A stretch of 64,000 nucleotides of DNA, from the NCBI GenBank assembly GCA_021234155.1, contig JAJEKV010000049.1, positions 1,459,487 to 1,523,486 on the forward strand, in the 5' to 3' direction. The first letter of the stretch is position 1. Each line of letters starts with the position of its first letter. The position numbers were made by a program, and so were the translations under genes. Shown here in pieces: positions 12,901-25,074 of the stretch. Source of the DNA: Isoetes taiwanensis (Eukaryota; Streptophyta; Lycopodiopsida; Isoetales; Isoetaceae). The notes under the pieces were generated by a model. That model saw only the letters and a list, made by a program, of their open reading frames with translations. It ran no database searches and was not told where the DNA came from.

Positions 12901-13255
12901 AGAGTGGTCATATTATAAGCTTATATTTTTGTCCAACGAATCTTGAATAGAACGACAATAACCACGTGTCCATAATCTCCCGTTTATATGCTTTAGTTCA
13001 TGACAATAAGGTGGGGTGTGCATTCCCCCTTAGCATATTCCCTTTGTGTGTTAGAGAACAATGGTTGATCTCCCCATTTTGACAAGAAAAGGAGAGTAGG
13101 AGACCCACTTTTCTCCTATAGTATTCATAGGATATATTTGATAAAAAAATTTACTTGAACTCATCATAAGTATGTGTCTGGTAGATCTAAATAAGAATAA
13201 AATGAAGATAATTAATGTCTGGGATTCGCTAACATGATGACACACTTTACGGCCC
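9961..13255. other. Intergenic region with unassigned exon-like pieces
   Basis: I find no complete gene. Exon-like patches bounded by splice consensus occur at about 12070-12188 (frame with SILDILKTLEYLVCLDFNHF, ending before GTAATC) and 12548-12640 (GANIKYELQASVRISVLISA, flanked by GTGCAG and GTATGC); neither could be assigned. A short relative of the GGGTTGCCC repeat lies near 11394. A longer open plus frame at 10551-10886 has no recognisable domain. Confidence 0.35.
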
Positions 13256-13289
13256 GGAGGGCAACCCCTCGTGCGCAGCACCTTGTTTT
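13256..13289 (+). repeat. Inverted repeat arm, left of the NLR
   Basis: The sequence beginning GGAGGGCAACCCCTCGTGCG and ending CACCTTGTTTTT is repeated in reverse orientation at 17939-17973 with about two mismatches over 31 bases. The pair encloses the NBS-LRR gene. It may be a terminal inverted repeat, or two copies of a dispersed sequence that happen to face each other. Confidence 0.55.
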
Positions 13290-13625
13290 TTTATAGCGGC
13301 CGACTTGTTATTCTAAAAGCACGTATTTACTAGAAGGAAAATGTTCTACAGAAGAAACAGTGGTCGCAGGAAGGAAGGAACTCCTAATTGAAGGTGTGAA
13401 TCAATAAAAATACGAAAACCAGCAACTTGGTCTTCTACTGCATCGAAAGCAGTGTTGACAATTGCATACTTGATCATAGTAGGCCTACACCTTGTTTTAT
13501 GCTAGGAAGCATGAAAGAAGCAACTGTTGGGGTGCATCATTTGAATCTGTGATTTATCACTTGATGACTGTTAATCAATTGTTTGAGCACAAAAAGAAAC
13601 GATCATTTGAGTAGGAAGCTAGTTA

Positions 13626-16600
13626 ATGGCTGACCCCTCCGGTGTGGTGCAATGGGCTGCAGAGAAGCTTATCGAAAGACTCTATATGGAGCTGCAACAT
13701 ATAACGGAATGTGATAAAGAATGGAGCCTCTTTACTCTGTTGCTGGACTCTGTAAAAGAACGCGTGGAAGAAATGCATACTTGTGGTGAGACAAATCCAG
13801 ATCTCCTCAGAACTATAAAACCTTGGTTGGAGAAAGTGGAATTGTGCTTGCGCGAAGCAGAAGATTTAACTGGATCTGCTCCACCCGCCTTGTGTTCTTT
13901 CATGGGCCCTTGTAACAGGTAATCCCTTACTTGTAGCGTCATGATTTTAGAAAAGAGTCCTAGTAAACAATATTTGTGGTAATCTAATGCAGATCGAACC
14001 TTCGGAAAGAGATCCTAGAAAAGAGGGATAAGCTTGAAAAACTTCTTCAAGATCCTTCCCTTGACAAGTTGCTGCAAATCAGGATACTTGGCAAAGCTAT
14101 GGAATCAGAAAAGTTGTTGTTGGCAAGATCTACTCACAGTTACTTTTCAAGGAATGGCTCTAGTACAGATAGAGAAAATATCATTGCTCATGTCACAAAT
14201 CTTCAATATGTTGGAACAACCAAGCAGCACATAGTGGATATGCCTTTACAACCAACAGAAACCACAATTGGCAGGTCAGAGCTGATTGAAAAATTAGAGT
14301 CATTGCTGTTAGATTCAAGAAGCCCTAAGATCATTGGATTGGTTGGGATGGGAGGAGTAGGAAAGACGCATCTTGCCAAGACATTATTCAATCTAAGAAG
14401 TATTCAATCTCATTTTGAAGAACATCTATTTTACATTACAGTTGGAAATGACCTTGGACTTACACATTTACAAGGTAGTATGTACAGCAAGATTTCTGTT
14501 GCATGCAAAAGAGGGGAAAGCTTAGAAAGTTTTCAAAGTCGATCTGAAACTGAAAAAAAAGACATATTATTCAACATGTTAAAGGGACTGAAATTCTTGT
14601 TAATTTTAGATGATGTTTGGAGAAAAGATGCCATAGAATGTTGTGGACTTGATGGAACAGAAAGTCACTGGAGTGAACCTAGTAGTAAAGTTTTAATCAC
14701 CACCAGGGATTCTCAGATGTTAAACCAGTTGAAAGCTTACTCAGTTCCCATAGAGGGGTTGGATGAGGATAAAAGCTGGAAATTATTCAAATACCATGCT
14801 TTTCCATTTAGGATGGAGGAGGAGATAGCTGAATGGACAAAAACTGTGGCAAAGAAGATTTCAGAGACATGTTGTGGGCTGCCCTTGGCATTGAAAGTGA
14901 TAGGAAGAGCAATGTCAGGAAAATCGCATCCAACAGAGTGGAAAGACGCATTGCAGAAATTAAAAAACCATCAAATCATCAGTCAAGACCATGAGAATGC
15001 ATTACTTCAACGCTTACAGATAAGCTATGATGCACTCCAGAGCATAGAGCCTTATGTGGGGAGTATAAGAAAATGCTTCTTATACTTTGGTGCTTTTGAA
15101 GACAGAGATATAGACCTCCGTGATTTAATGCAATGTTGGATAGGGGAGGGATTGTTGAGTGCAGAGGGAGATCCCTATGAACAAGCATATATAATTTTGG
15201 GTGTGCTAATAGGCTTCTGTTTGATAGAAAAGAGCCCTGACAGAGAGTTCAATTGGCAACATGATCCAGAAGAACAATTTTGTAGAATTCATGATGTTCT
15301 CCGCGACCTCACATTTTATGTTTCTCGGAGGGAAAGACCACATGAAGATATATTTGAGGCTCACAAATACCCAACTGACCTCACTAAACACATTCATTGT
15401 GTTCGCAGGATCTCTTGTGTATCCTCTATGCCTCTCCTTCCAACAATGAAGGTACCAAATTTGCGAGTGATGTTACTTGAAAATAAGGATCAATCAGTTC
15501 ATTTGTGTATCCAAACCAGTTTCTTCTCCAGCTTCTATTGTTTGCAAGTTCTGAAATTACGAGGTATTGACATCAGACATTTACCTGAAAGCTTGGGAGA
15601 GCTAAAGTGCCTGGTCGTGATAGACCTGTCATATTCTCGGTTGATAAGTGTACCATATACTTTAGGAAAATTGAAGAAACTTAGGGTTTTACGCTTGCCA
15701 TTTACAAGAATTGGTTCATTTCCCACACATGCAATGCTCCAACTTGAAAATATGCAGGTGTTGGACTTTGGTATTGAAGGACACATCTGGGATTCTAAGC
15801 AGAGGGTTCTACATCACAATGTCAGGGGATTTTTGGAGCTGAAAAATCTAACAAGCTTAACACACTTAACAATTGGCAGCGACAAAGAGAGATATTTGCC
15901 TTTGAACATAGAAAATATGAGAAATCTGAAAACTTTACATATGCATTGTCAAATTGATGACATAGAACCATTGAAAGAATTGAGGCAACTGAAGGTTCTA
16001 AGGCTTATTGGTTCCAGAGTAACTTGCTTGCCAGATTGGGTATGCCACTTTACATCTTTGGAGGTCCTAGAGCTGCAGACATGTAACTGGAGGGCAGATC
16101 ACCTCCCTGCATTGGACACCCTGCTTTATCTTAGGGACTTAAGAATGGAAGGATGTGAACTGACATCATTTCCAGAGCCAATTTCTGGATTCCAAAGCTT
16201 AGAGCGGCTTCATTTAGCAGATTTCAAGATCAGGTATCTTCCAGAATCACTTGGTTGTCACCAAGCATTTCCATGTTTAAAACACCTACGATTAAGATGT
16301 AATTTTCTTGAAAAGCTTCCTGAGATAAAAGAGGGGGGATTATCGAAGCTACAAAGTATACAATTAGAAAGCTGCAAGGAATTGAAGAAACTTCCCTCTT
16401 CTTGGGGATTGTGTGGCTGCCTGCCAAACCTGCTATCTCTTGAGATCCGGGACTGTGGTATTGAGAACTTGCCAGAAGTTGAAGGGCCAAATGCACTATC
16501 TGATCTGAAAAGAATTCAATTAGAAAAATGCAGGGTATTGAAAAAGATCCCATCTTCATGGGGTACACGTGGTAGTTTACCTAACTTGCTCTTACTCTGC

Positions 16601-17524
16601 ATTGTTGACTGCAGTATTGATGAGTTGCCAGAAATTGGTGCAGAGACTGCATTGTGTAAAGTAGAAAGTATATTCATATACCACTGTGAGGCCTTAAAAA
16701 AGATCCCACCATCCTGGGGAATTCGTGGTCATCTTCCCAGTTTATTATCTCTACAAGTTGTTCTGTGTGGTATTGAAGAGTTGCCAGAGGTGGATGAAGG
16801 AGCTCTTTTAAAGGTAGCACATATTTCGTTCCAGGGCAGTGAGAAGATGAAAAATGCTCCATCATCCTGGAGCTTGCCTAAGTGCCTACCTTCACTAGAG
16901 GAACTTCGCCTGCCGGACATTGAAAACTTTCCATTCAGCTCATATCCTAAGCTCAAGAAGCTCTACTTGGACAACTACACTGAATGCTTGAGTACTATGC
17001 AAGGAACATTAACCAATCTGTGTGAGCTTATGGTAAACATACAAGATCAAAATTTTCCATCATCCTTTTGGCATTTCCATGATAGGTTGCAGCTAAGCTC
17101 TCTCAAGATATGGGGCTTTGGCATCAAAAGATTGCAAGATGATTGGGGAGGAAACAAGATGCTGCCTTCAAATGTTTCATTAGTAGGGTTCCAAGTAAAA
17201 CAACTGCCTAGATGTTTTGGCAGCACAGGAAATGTGTGCCAGACATTGGAACGTCTAGGATTATATGGTTTACACTTTTTAGAAGAGCTTCCTGACGTTG
17301 AAGAGGGTGCTTTTCCAAGACTGACCCATTTGCAACTGCAGGACTGTTCTAGTCTTCGAGCAATACCCTACTCATACTCCCTCCTAACAAAGCTGCAAAC
17401 ATTCTCCTTATACAAATGTGGAAATTCAAAGCAAGACATTGAAAATGGTATTAGTTATGTCAGGGGTTTTAGGCGTAGTGCACATAACAGAAACAAGATT
17501 CAGGTGAAGTACCCATGCAGGTAA
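13626..17524 (+). CDS. NBS-LRR (NLR) disease-resistance protein, two exons
   Basis: An intracellular immune receptor of the STAND ATPase class, of the type that detects pathogen effectors. Exon 1 is 13626-13918 and exon 2 is 13993-17524, with a 74-bp intron (AG|GTAATC ... TGCAG|A). The join completes an Arg codon and keeps one frame of about 1274 residues. The first 190 or so residues are helical and charged with no TIR domain. NB-ARC motifs: P-loop GMGGVGKT (216-223), kinase 2 LLILDDVW (300-307), RNBS-B KVLITTRD (330-337), GLPL (393-396), RNBS-D-like CFLYFGAF, and an MHD-equivalent IHD (530-532). LRRs fill about 560-1250; from about 899 they form a 52-residue double-LRR module repeated four times (starts near codons at 16394, 16550, 16706, 16859). 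The stop TAA follows CAG as CAGGTAA, which also resembles a splice donor, so a further 3' exon is possible. All key ATP-binding motifs are intact, so it is probably functional. Confidence 0.93.
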
Positions 17525-17938
17525 TTCTGTAAGTTGGTCCAAAGCTGAATTTATATCTGCAATTGTATCTCACAGCTCATGAATATGTAATATACAGGAT
17601 CAAACAAAAAATGCCCATCCATTGAATGCCCAACATAAAGAAACATGCAATTCGCATTGCGACTCCAATTCGCATCAGTGTAGCTTGATGATAAGCGCCT
17701 TCCTCGACAGTGTTCTTTCCAAACTCTGAATATGGAGTACATCATAAAACGTTGCTTATTTATGAAACAAAGATCTGGCAGAATTCAGTTTAAAATCTTT
17801 CTCTCTCCGGGTGATCGGACATTGATCTGGGAAATATTCTGTAATTTGTGCCAAATCAACGACCAGGGATTTTTCCACCGGAAATCCCCTGCGCCACTTT
17901 TAACGGTGCAAAAGTGCTGTGGTCTATGCGCACATTGG
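17525..17938. other. 3' flank of the NLR gene
   Basis: No separate gene is visible. It presumably contains the NLR 3' untranslated region, and possibly a downstream exon if the CAGGTAA at the stop is used as a donor. Confidence 0.4.
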
Positions 17939-17973
17939 GAAAACAAGGTGCTACGCACGAAGGGTTGCCCTCC
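17939..17973 (-). repeat. Inverted repeat arm, right of the NLR
   Basis: Reverse-complement partner of 13256-13289 (AAAACAAGGTGCTACGCACG followed by AAGGGTTGCCCTCC). Together the arms enclose about 4.7 kb that contains only the NLR. Confidence 0.55.
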
Positions 17974-18255
17974 AGTGCCTCGAGGGTGTGTTTGCATATT
18001 TTTAGATGTTCTTTATTTAAAATTGAGCCTTTATAAATGTTGTATCTGAAAAAGAGCATGGTTAATCTTACGGAAAAAAAACATAGAATTGACTGCAAAC
18101 CCTGGCGTTGCTTAGATGGATCTCGCCACGTAGCCAACTTGAATCAATTACTTCTAACTTCTTCCTTTAATCCTAGTTCTAGGATCTCACCATATGGCCA
18201 CTTTCCCCCAACCTAATGGCTCTAAAAGTTTCTAACCTAACTTTATGTAGGAAAA
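17974..18255. other. Intergenic
   Basis: No supported feature. Confidence 0.3.
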
Positions 18256-18351
18256 GGTGCCTCTGCAGGCCCTTACATCGGGCTTGGGCACTGGCTCTCC
18301 CTAACGGGCTCGCCAAGCCCTTACCTCAAGTAAGGGCCTGCAAAAGGCACC
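18256..18351. repeat. Small foldback (MITE-like) element
   Basis: GGTGCCTCTGCAGGCCCTTAC at the left is matched in reverse by GTAAGGGCCTGCAAAAGGCACC at the right, about 95 bp apart overall, giving a strong hairpin with roughly 20-bp arms. ACTTTAT occurs just outside on both sides (about 18240 and 18352), compatible with a target duplication, although nine extra bases lie between the left copy and the arm. Coding capacity is nil. Confidence 0.4.
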
Positions 18352-18359
18352 ACTTTATC

Positions 18360-19221
18360 CCTAACAAAAGGACTATACTGACCTTCATTTCATGCAGCAC
18401 TGCTCTTCTTTTATTTGGGTCCCATGGGCCAATTGGTCTCCGCGAACGATAAAAATCAATTCAATTCCATTCAATTCTCTAGTCTACAATAGATTCGGCT
18501 GCATGAATTCTTCTTAATGCTAGAGGTTAGGAGTTGCAACACCATTGGCACTCCAATAGCCAGTCTCAAGAAATCTTGTTTTTTAATTTAAGGCTGACTT
18601 TTCTTGTGTATATCTCTTGCTATCTTTGTGTCATTACAACATGCTTATTTAGTCTGTGGTGAACCATAAAACAAAATAATAGCAGGAATGGTTACACGCA
18701 GAGGTTCCCGGGCAAAGAAGATAGGGTGGAGCTTATGTGAATCCTTCTCCTTATACATCACATTTTATAGTAAATTGCCGACCTTCGGAGGGGCAATCCA
18801 TGTTGTACTTTGGTGACACCCCTTGGAACATTCAATGAACCTATAAGGGTTATGTATGTATTCTACATTTTAAACTATTGTACATTACATTTACAACTCT
18901 GCATTCTACATTCTACATTAACATGTCTACAATGTCGTCTTAACATCTGCTCTATTTGTTATGCATACAATACTTTCCTTGCATGATTAAGTACACATGA
19001 TGCAACATTTAAAGATCCAATGTCTACATTTATGAAGGTGCAAAATAGACCAACAGCTAAGTTAACTAGTGCAAATTAGAGAGTTTTAAATAAACCAATT
19101 AAAAGGCTGACAATCGAAACATGTATACTCTTGTCACTGCTGATGCCAACGTGAGTTCTTTTAGAAACTTAAGACCTACTCTGATGGTGTTAATATAATT
19201 TATCATATTGTGTGCAGCTGC
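18360..19221. other. Intergenic up to the retrotransposon insertion
   Basis: No complete gene. A possible exon ends before GTGAGT near 19150 (frame MYTLVTADAN), and the sequence just before the LTR (TGTGTGCAG at about 19209-19217) looks like a splice acceptor, so the retrotransposon may have landed at an intron-exon boundary. Confidence 0.35.
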
Positions 19222-20829
19222 TGTGACGCTCCCAGAATATATACGACCCTCGGACGTATACATACGGGGACTTTCCCCTCCCATGGCGATCATCTCACCA
19301 TGAGCAGGGCCCTCCGTCTATTTCGGGCCATCTATGAAATGAGGCCCGAAGAAGGACACGAAGGGGTCATTCGGCCCACGCCTTCAATGGGACTCCTACG
19401 TCGCGGAAGCATGAATACAAGGGTTAGCACACAGCACGAATATACATAAATAACCACCACGAAGGGTGGCGCATCCATCCAAAATACCAACGGCATAGAA
19501 TATGCATCTAATCCTAAGAAAACACCCAAACCCCGGGTTCTACCCGGCTCGGACTCCGTGGGGATCGACCGAATTTGGGCCTCAAGAGATCGCCGACCAG
19601 GAGTCTTGGCATGGCGTTGGCTGGCGTGAGAACATTGGCTAGGGTTGACCACTCCATCCGCCCCTCCATTGCACACTTTGCGGATGGGTCGATTCATGCT
19701 ATGGCTTTGCTATAGCCTTAGGAGAGCATAAACTCGGGCATCACCCTCTCGAGCTTACTCGGTGTTCATGGCCTTTGCTGGTCCAGATGAGGCAGTCGGG
19801 GGCGCCCCTTCAGAATCACAGTGGTTCCATGGGTGAGCTAGAGAATACGTGCCGCATCCGGCGACCCCGCATCCGTGCAGACTTACTCACCCTAAATCTA
19901 CTCAAAGTGCATGGTGCTCCATACGGATCACACCACTACACCCAGGGAGTGTCAGACCCATACCCGGCCCTCAACGTGACCGGCTATCAGGCCTAGCCCT
20001 TTGTAGGAGTCTCGGGAGCCTTGTATGCTCATGCAAGACCCCACCCCTCATGTCTGCTTGTGTTCCTTGTGCGGTGCTAAGCCGGACCATAGCATCTAGG
20101 ACCCGGTGGGTTCTTGTGCTTACAGAGCCAGCAATTTAATGGGACTCTACAGGCTATCTAGGAGCATACTACAATACTGCGGTTCGAGAGGCCTCTACCC
20201 CGTAATCCCCCGTTTGAGTCAGATTAAACAAAGAACTAACAATCCATCCTTTCGGAGTAAGTACCAGAATTGAATATAAAGAGAACTTGTTTGTACAATC
20301 AAGGGTTAGTTTCTATGATTGATTCACAAAGAGAGAGAGAGAGCGGACACAACCAAGTGTTAACTAGAATTCACATAGCCACCTACCTGAATTACGGCTG
20401 GACTCGTTTCCATGGGGTGCCTCCATCTTCGGGAGTTGAGAATTCATTTACATTTACTTCAGGGGACCATCGTTATGGTGATCTTACGCAAGTGTCGATG
20501 ATGGCCCGACTCTGGCCTTCCTTGGTCGATCTTGAGTCAATCCCGGGGATAGGGGTCAAGTTGGCATCCAAACTTGGCAATCCCCATGCTTAATCAATTC
20601 GATTGGGGCGGTGGCGCCTTCCCAAATGGTAATTAGCCTAATTTCCTAGGTTATAGGTTATTATTATTAATGTGTTAAATTAGCATAGCTAATTTAATCC
20701 TTTTTAAGGTAACCCCCTAGGTTGCAATTAAGTTCCCATACCCCCATGGTAGCGTACCCTTGGGGAGTGACGTGCTTGTATTTGTACGTGTCCCGTATAG
20801 TAGACCGTATAAATACGTGGAACGTCACA
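19222..20829 (-). repeat. 3' LTR of the chromovirus
   Basis: Starts TGTGACGCTCCC and ends AACGTCACA on the plus strand. The last 240 or so bases, AT-rich and including TATAAATACGTGG, are practically identical to the other LTR. The GC-richer part shows many 1-5 base differences. TG/CA termini are intact. Confidence 0.95.
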
Positions 20830-20843
20830 TTCTCCCCTCCTTA
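20830..20843 (-). promoter_or_regulatory. Polypurine tract (plus-strand primer)
   Basis: On the minus strand AAGGAGGGGAGAA abuts the 3' LTR directly (plus strand TTCTCCCCTCCTT). Such purine runs survive RNase H and prime plus-strand DNA synthesis. Confidence 0.85.
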
Positions 20844-21544
20844 AAAATAATGCTTTGTCCTCGGATTGGGGTTAGCTAATTGAATACATATCGTAAAGCC
20901 TTCGAATTAGAAAATGAAGTTAAGAATATAACATTAATACATTGAGATTATAGTAATTCTGACAGTAATACATTGAAGTTAAAATATCAAAGTACAAGCA
21001 CGAAGGTGCCCGATACAAAGTTATGATTAAGGGAGTTTAGGACCAAAGTCTCATTTAAAACATTTTGACAGCAAAAATCACACATGTAGACAAAACCAAT
21101 ACGGGAAAAGTTGGGTCATCAGCAACCCTCTATACAAGGCGGTGTGACTTGTTCAGCGGCCCGCACACAACCATATACCGTAGAGGTTAATAATATGATT
21201 AAGTTGTGGTTGAAGGGACCACCCCCTACAAATAAAAGAAAAAAATATCTAGAAGGGAATCTATCATGTGTACGACTTGCAATTCATTGTGGCATAAGGA
21301 ATGGTGGAGTTCCCCGTATAGCCGGAATGAACGCAGTCTATTTACTAGATGTCTTCCTAGTAATTCGCGGTCATGTCAACATCAACAATACACCACGTCC
21401 TAGAGAACACGAAGGTGATCTCATCATCGGTTATTATTATCATATACGATGCGTCTACCCCTCTAAAACATGATTCTCGGTCAATCAAGCCTTCAAGCTT
21501 ACCGCCGGGAGCGGGGTTGATAGCATCGTTGATGGTGCGGCCTT
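20844..21544 (-). other. Retrotransposon 3' non-coding region
   Basis: Sequence between the end of the integrase/chromodomain frame and the polypurine tract. No further domain is seen. A short open plus-strand frame here shows no family resemblance. Confidence 0.5.
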
Positions 21545-21961
21545 GAGATTCCCGCATGAAGTCCGGATAGTGCTTCTCAAGGTCTATCTTCATCACCGGG
21601 TAGCATCTTCAAGCGGTAAGTGCTTCCACTTGACTAAGTATTGCAACATTTGAGTCCTTCGTACGTTTTGTAAGCTCGATCAAGAAGAGCTTGGGCACTA
21701 TCTCCATTTGCTCTTGGTCATTTCTAGGAGGGTAGGGGTATCCAAAACCTCCTCTGGATCAGGGGTATGTTGCTTCAGAAGACTCACGTGAAAGACCTTG
21801 TGGATTTTCAAGCGGGGTGGCAAGTCCAAGCGATATGCCTGTTCTCCCACACGTTCAGTAATCCTGAACGGCCCAGCCCATCTGGGTGCCAACTTCTTAC
21901 AGTTACCAATTTTAAGCTTGGCTTGTTTTACTTTGATCTTAAGCCAAACTGATTCGCCCAC
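21545..21961 (-). CDS. Integrase C-terminus and chromodomain (broken frame)
   Basis: The minus strand carries the usual integrase C-terminal segment (GPFRITERVGEQAYRLDLP, then KIHKVFHVSLLK) followed by MLQYLVKWKHLPLEDAT, the core of a chromodomain of the HP1-like type carried by chromoviruses and thought to steer integration to heterochromatin. HYPDFMRE follows. At least two frame changes separate these pieces. The domain order supports the chromovirus call; catalytic activity is not expected of this part. Confidence 0.75.
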
Positions 21962-21994
21962 ACGGAAGATTAGGTGGGGTTCGGTGCTTATCCG

Positions 21995-23024
21995 CTAGAC
22001 TCTTTCGGACGACATCAAGCGTGCGGCCAATAAGTAACCCCGAACTTCTTCCACCAAGGCCTGCATTTCTAAAAGGAGTTGTTGAGAGACCTCCACTTTA
22101 GAAACAGGATTATGCCATGTGTCTGGAGTAAGACATTGATAGCCATAATTTATCATGAAGGGAGACATTCTAGAAGACTCCTGCTTTGTACTGTTGTAGG
22201 CGAATTCTACCAAGTAAATATAATCCGCCCATTGTGACTGTTTACTCCATACATAGCTTCTTAGCATATCTTCGATATCACGATTGACCGTTCGTTTGAC
22301 CATCCATCATGCGAGGATGGTAGGCTGTACTCATGGCAAGCTTGGTCTGGATGGTGGCGAAGAAATCCTTCCAGAATGCACTGACAAACTTAGGATCCCT
22401 ATCCGATACAATTACTCTTGGCATCCCGTGCAACCTGAAAATTTCCTTTGCAAAGAGCAAGGCGGTATCGAAGGCGGTGTCCGTGGTGCGACATGGCAGG
22501 AAGTGAGCCATCTTTGATAATTTGTCGACCACGACCATTAAGGCATCATACCCACGGAGAGTACGTGGAAGCCCCACAATGAAATCCATGGTTATGACTT
22601 CCCACTTGGCGTTGGGCACATCCAAAGGTTGCAACTCCCCGGGAACTCTTAATTGCTCCGCCTTGGTTTGCTGACAAACCTGACACTGTTTGATGTACCT
22701 AGCAATATCCTTCTTCATGGAAGGCCAAAAATAGCTGGAGCGGATCTTAAAGTAAGTTTTCATAAAACCCGCATGTCCTGCTATAGGGCTGTTGTGTGTG
22801 TCATGGAGAATCAGCTTTCGCACCCCTGAAGTCGCTGGAACACACAACTTATCTTTGTAATATAATAAATTGCCCTCCTTCTTATATGAACGGAATGCTT
22901 CACGTTCTCTATCGATACGGGCTTCCTTACCCAAACTTTCCCAAATATTACGAATTCGGGATCTGTGGCCAAGGTCTGTTTCTATCCGCTTCCCAAACTC
23001 ATTTGGTGAGTGTGGAAATGGCAT
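21995..23024 (-). CDS. Integrase catalytic core (broken frame)
   Basis: From 23024 downward the minus strand shows the HHCC zinc-binding region (HDTHNSPIAGHAGF ... CQVCQQTK), then WEVITMDFIVGLP with the first catalytic Asp, and VIVSDRDPKF with the second. The stretch AMSTAYHP then leads to a region where the usual QTDGQTE sequence is scrambled (RMMDGQTNGQS) and the frame shifts into the 22303-21995 segment (DMLRSYV, WADYIYLVEFAYNS). This is a Ty3/gypsy integrase that inserts the cDNA into chromosomes. As written it is interrupted once or twice, precisely at a CAG/CGG-rich spot. Confidence 0.85.
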
Positions 23025-23105
23025 TACAATGGGTGCGGGTTATTGAAGGGATGGCGTGACAAAGCATCCGCAACCACATTGTGCTTTCCCCGCTTGTATA
23101 CAATC

Positions 23106-23497
23106 TCAAGTCATATTCCTCGAGGAATTCCATCCCAGGCTTTGACGGAGATTGATTTGGTGGGTGGATAAAATAGCGGAGACTCGATGATCCGTATCCA
23201 GCTGAAATTTTCTACCAAGAAGGTAGTGTCTCCAAATACGGAGAGCACGAACAACCGCCAGACAATTCCTGGTCATGGGTAGGATATCGTGCTCTGCATC
23301 GTTCATCTTCTTTGAATCGTAAGCAACAACTCTCCCTCCTGCATTAGAACTCCACCGGTAGCTATCTTACTAGCGTCGGTGGCTACTTGATTATCCTTTT
23401 CGAGGATCGGGCAAGGTAAGGATCGGGTGCGGATGTTAAGGCATCCTTGAGCTTCGAAAAGCCGACTTGGACTTTTGTTTTCCAATGTTCCATCCAA
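23106..23497 (-). CDS. RNase H domain (broken frame)
   Basis: DASKIATGGVLMQEGE followed in a second frame by YLLGRKFQLDTDH, the Ty3/gypsy RNase H that removes RNA from the RNA-DNA hybrid. It lies between RT and integrase as expected. One frame change is visible between the two halves near 23303. Confidence 0.75.
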
Positions 23498-23599
23498 TCC
23501 TTTACTTTCTCATGCCTTGTGAGATTAGTAAGAGGTCTGCGGCAATTGTTGCAAAATCCTTAACAAATTTCCGATAATATCCCCGCAAGTCCCAAGAAA

Positions 23600-24483
23600 C
23601 TCAGGACCTACGAAACATTATTTGGAATGGGCCAATCTTTTCTTTGCTTCTATCTTAGGTTGGGTCTCAGCAATTCCTTCTGCTGAGATAATATGCCCCA
23701 AAAATAGTCTACCCTCGAGTGGCGAACTTGCATTTAGAGAATTTGGCAAAGAGCTGATGCGCCTTAGCTTTTGCAAAGCTAATCGAAGATGTTGTTCATG
23801 TTCTTTGCGGGGTTTTACTATAGATGAGAATGTCATCAAAGAAAATGACAACAAAGTCATCCAAGTATTGGCGGAAGATGTCATTCATCAACCGCATAAA
23901 CGTTGGGCGTTGGTCAATCAAAAGGCATGACGGTGAATTCATAATGCCCATATCCGTACGAAAAGCGGACTTATGGATGTCCTCTTCCTTAATCCTTATC
24001 GGGATGGTACCCGGGCGCCAAATCAATCTTTGAGAAATACTTTGCTCCTTGTGGCGGTCCATAAGATCATACGCCCTAGGCAAAGCATAGCGATTCTTGA
24101 TGGTATGCTTATTGAGTTGCCTATAATCAATACACATCCTTAAGGAGCCATCTTTCTTCTTGACAAAAGAATAGGGCGCCAAATGGTGAAGCTCTTGGGC
24201 GAATAAACCCCGGATTCGGTAACTCTTGTAGCTGTTTCTTAAGCTCTGCTAACTCAGGAGGACTCATTGATGCAGGGGCTTTGCTGGTAGGCTTAGTACC
24301 TGGTTCAAGAGTTATCTCACATTCCACCCCTCCGAAAGGAGGAAGCTTGTGGATCTCATCACGGAAAAAGATCGGTAAATTCTCGAAGCGGTAGCAATCT
24401 CCGATGGTAAGGCGTCGATTACTAGCTGCTTTGTTTGGAGTCCGACTCAATGGAAGCAAGTTTAATGAGGCAAAGGAGTTCAT
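23600..24483 (-). CDS. Reverse transcriptase domain (broken frame)
   Basis: Recognisable RT blocks on the minus strand are ELAELKKQLQEL, then FVKKKDGSLRMCIDYRQLNK, then FVVIFFDDILIYSKT, where FFDD stands at the catalytic Y/F-x-DD position. An N-terminal piece (HKLPPFGGVECEITLEPGTK) is in a different frame. The middle of the domain is scrambled relative to the family. The order and spacing are typical of Ty3/gypsy pol. Frame breaks near 24180 and 23800 mean no intact enzyme is encoded as written. Confidence 0.85.
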
Positions 24484-24603
24484 TCCTGCGTATAGCTTTT
24501 CCTAGCTGCTTTATTGACATTGGTGCATAGCGGTGTAATGAATCACCTTTTATTGTCACACGTGCTCCATTAGCGGCGTTGAAGGTGACCTCCCGTTTCT
24601 CCA

Positions 24604-24990
24604 CAGTCTATGTGGGCCCTACTTGACGCTAAAAACTCCATTCCCACAATAAGATCATATTTGCCAATGTCCATTAATTCGCACCCAAGGCAAACTGGTG
24701 CACCGGCAGCTGCATTTTAAAGGTTAATCTGGCGCCATGAGTGTGTCTCGATCTACCGCTAGCTAATGTAAGCGGGCTTAGGTCGGGATCTCAACGTTTC
24801 CAAATTTGCGATTGCACAGGCCATTCTAGGAGAAGCAAAATTATGCATTACTACCCGTGTCCATCAAAATTATGAAGGGCTTCTTGTCTACTTGGCCTAT
24901 TGTAGAAATAACGGAAGGTGACTTTCAGCGCCAACTTTTGTTTCTATAGCGGCAAGAATATGAGACGCACCATGAATGTACTCGGGGAGC
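24604..24990 (-). CDS. Retroviral-type aspartic protease (broken frame)
   Basis: On the minus strand FIILMDTGSNA contains the Asp-Thr-Gly-Ser active-site motif (plus-strand 24850-24861). A stop follows almost directly and the C-terminal half lies in other frames down to about 24604. Position between gag and RT supports the call. Confidence 0.65.
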
Positions 24991-25074
24991 CTCGCCCCTC
25001 GCAAAAGATTGGACTCCAAATCTTCCCAATCCAGGTCGGCCATGGCGGTTGAGCGATCCGCATGGCGTCACGGA

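Noticed and set aside
20840-21600. An independent plus-strand gene inside the retrotransposon 3' end
   Set aside because: The open frame has no domain similarity and lies in the non-coding region between integrase and PPT.
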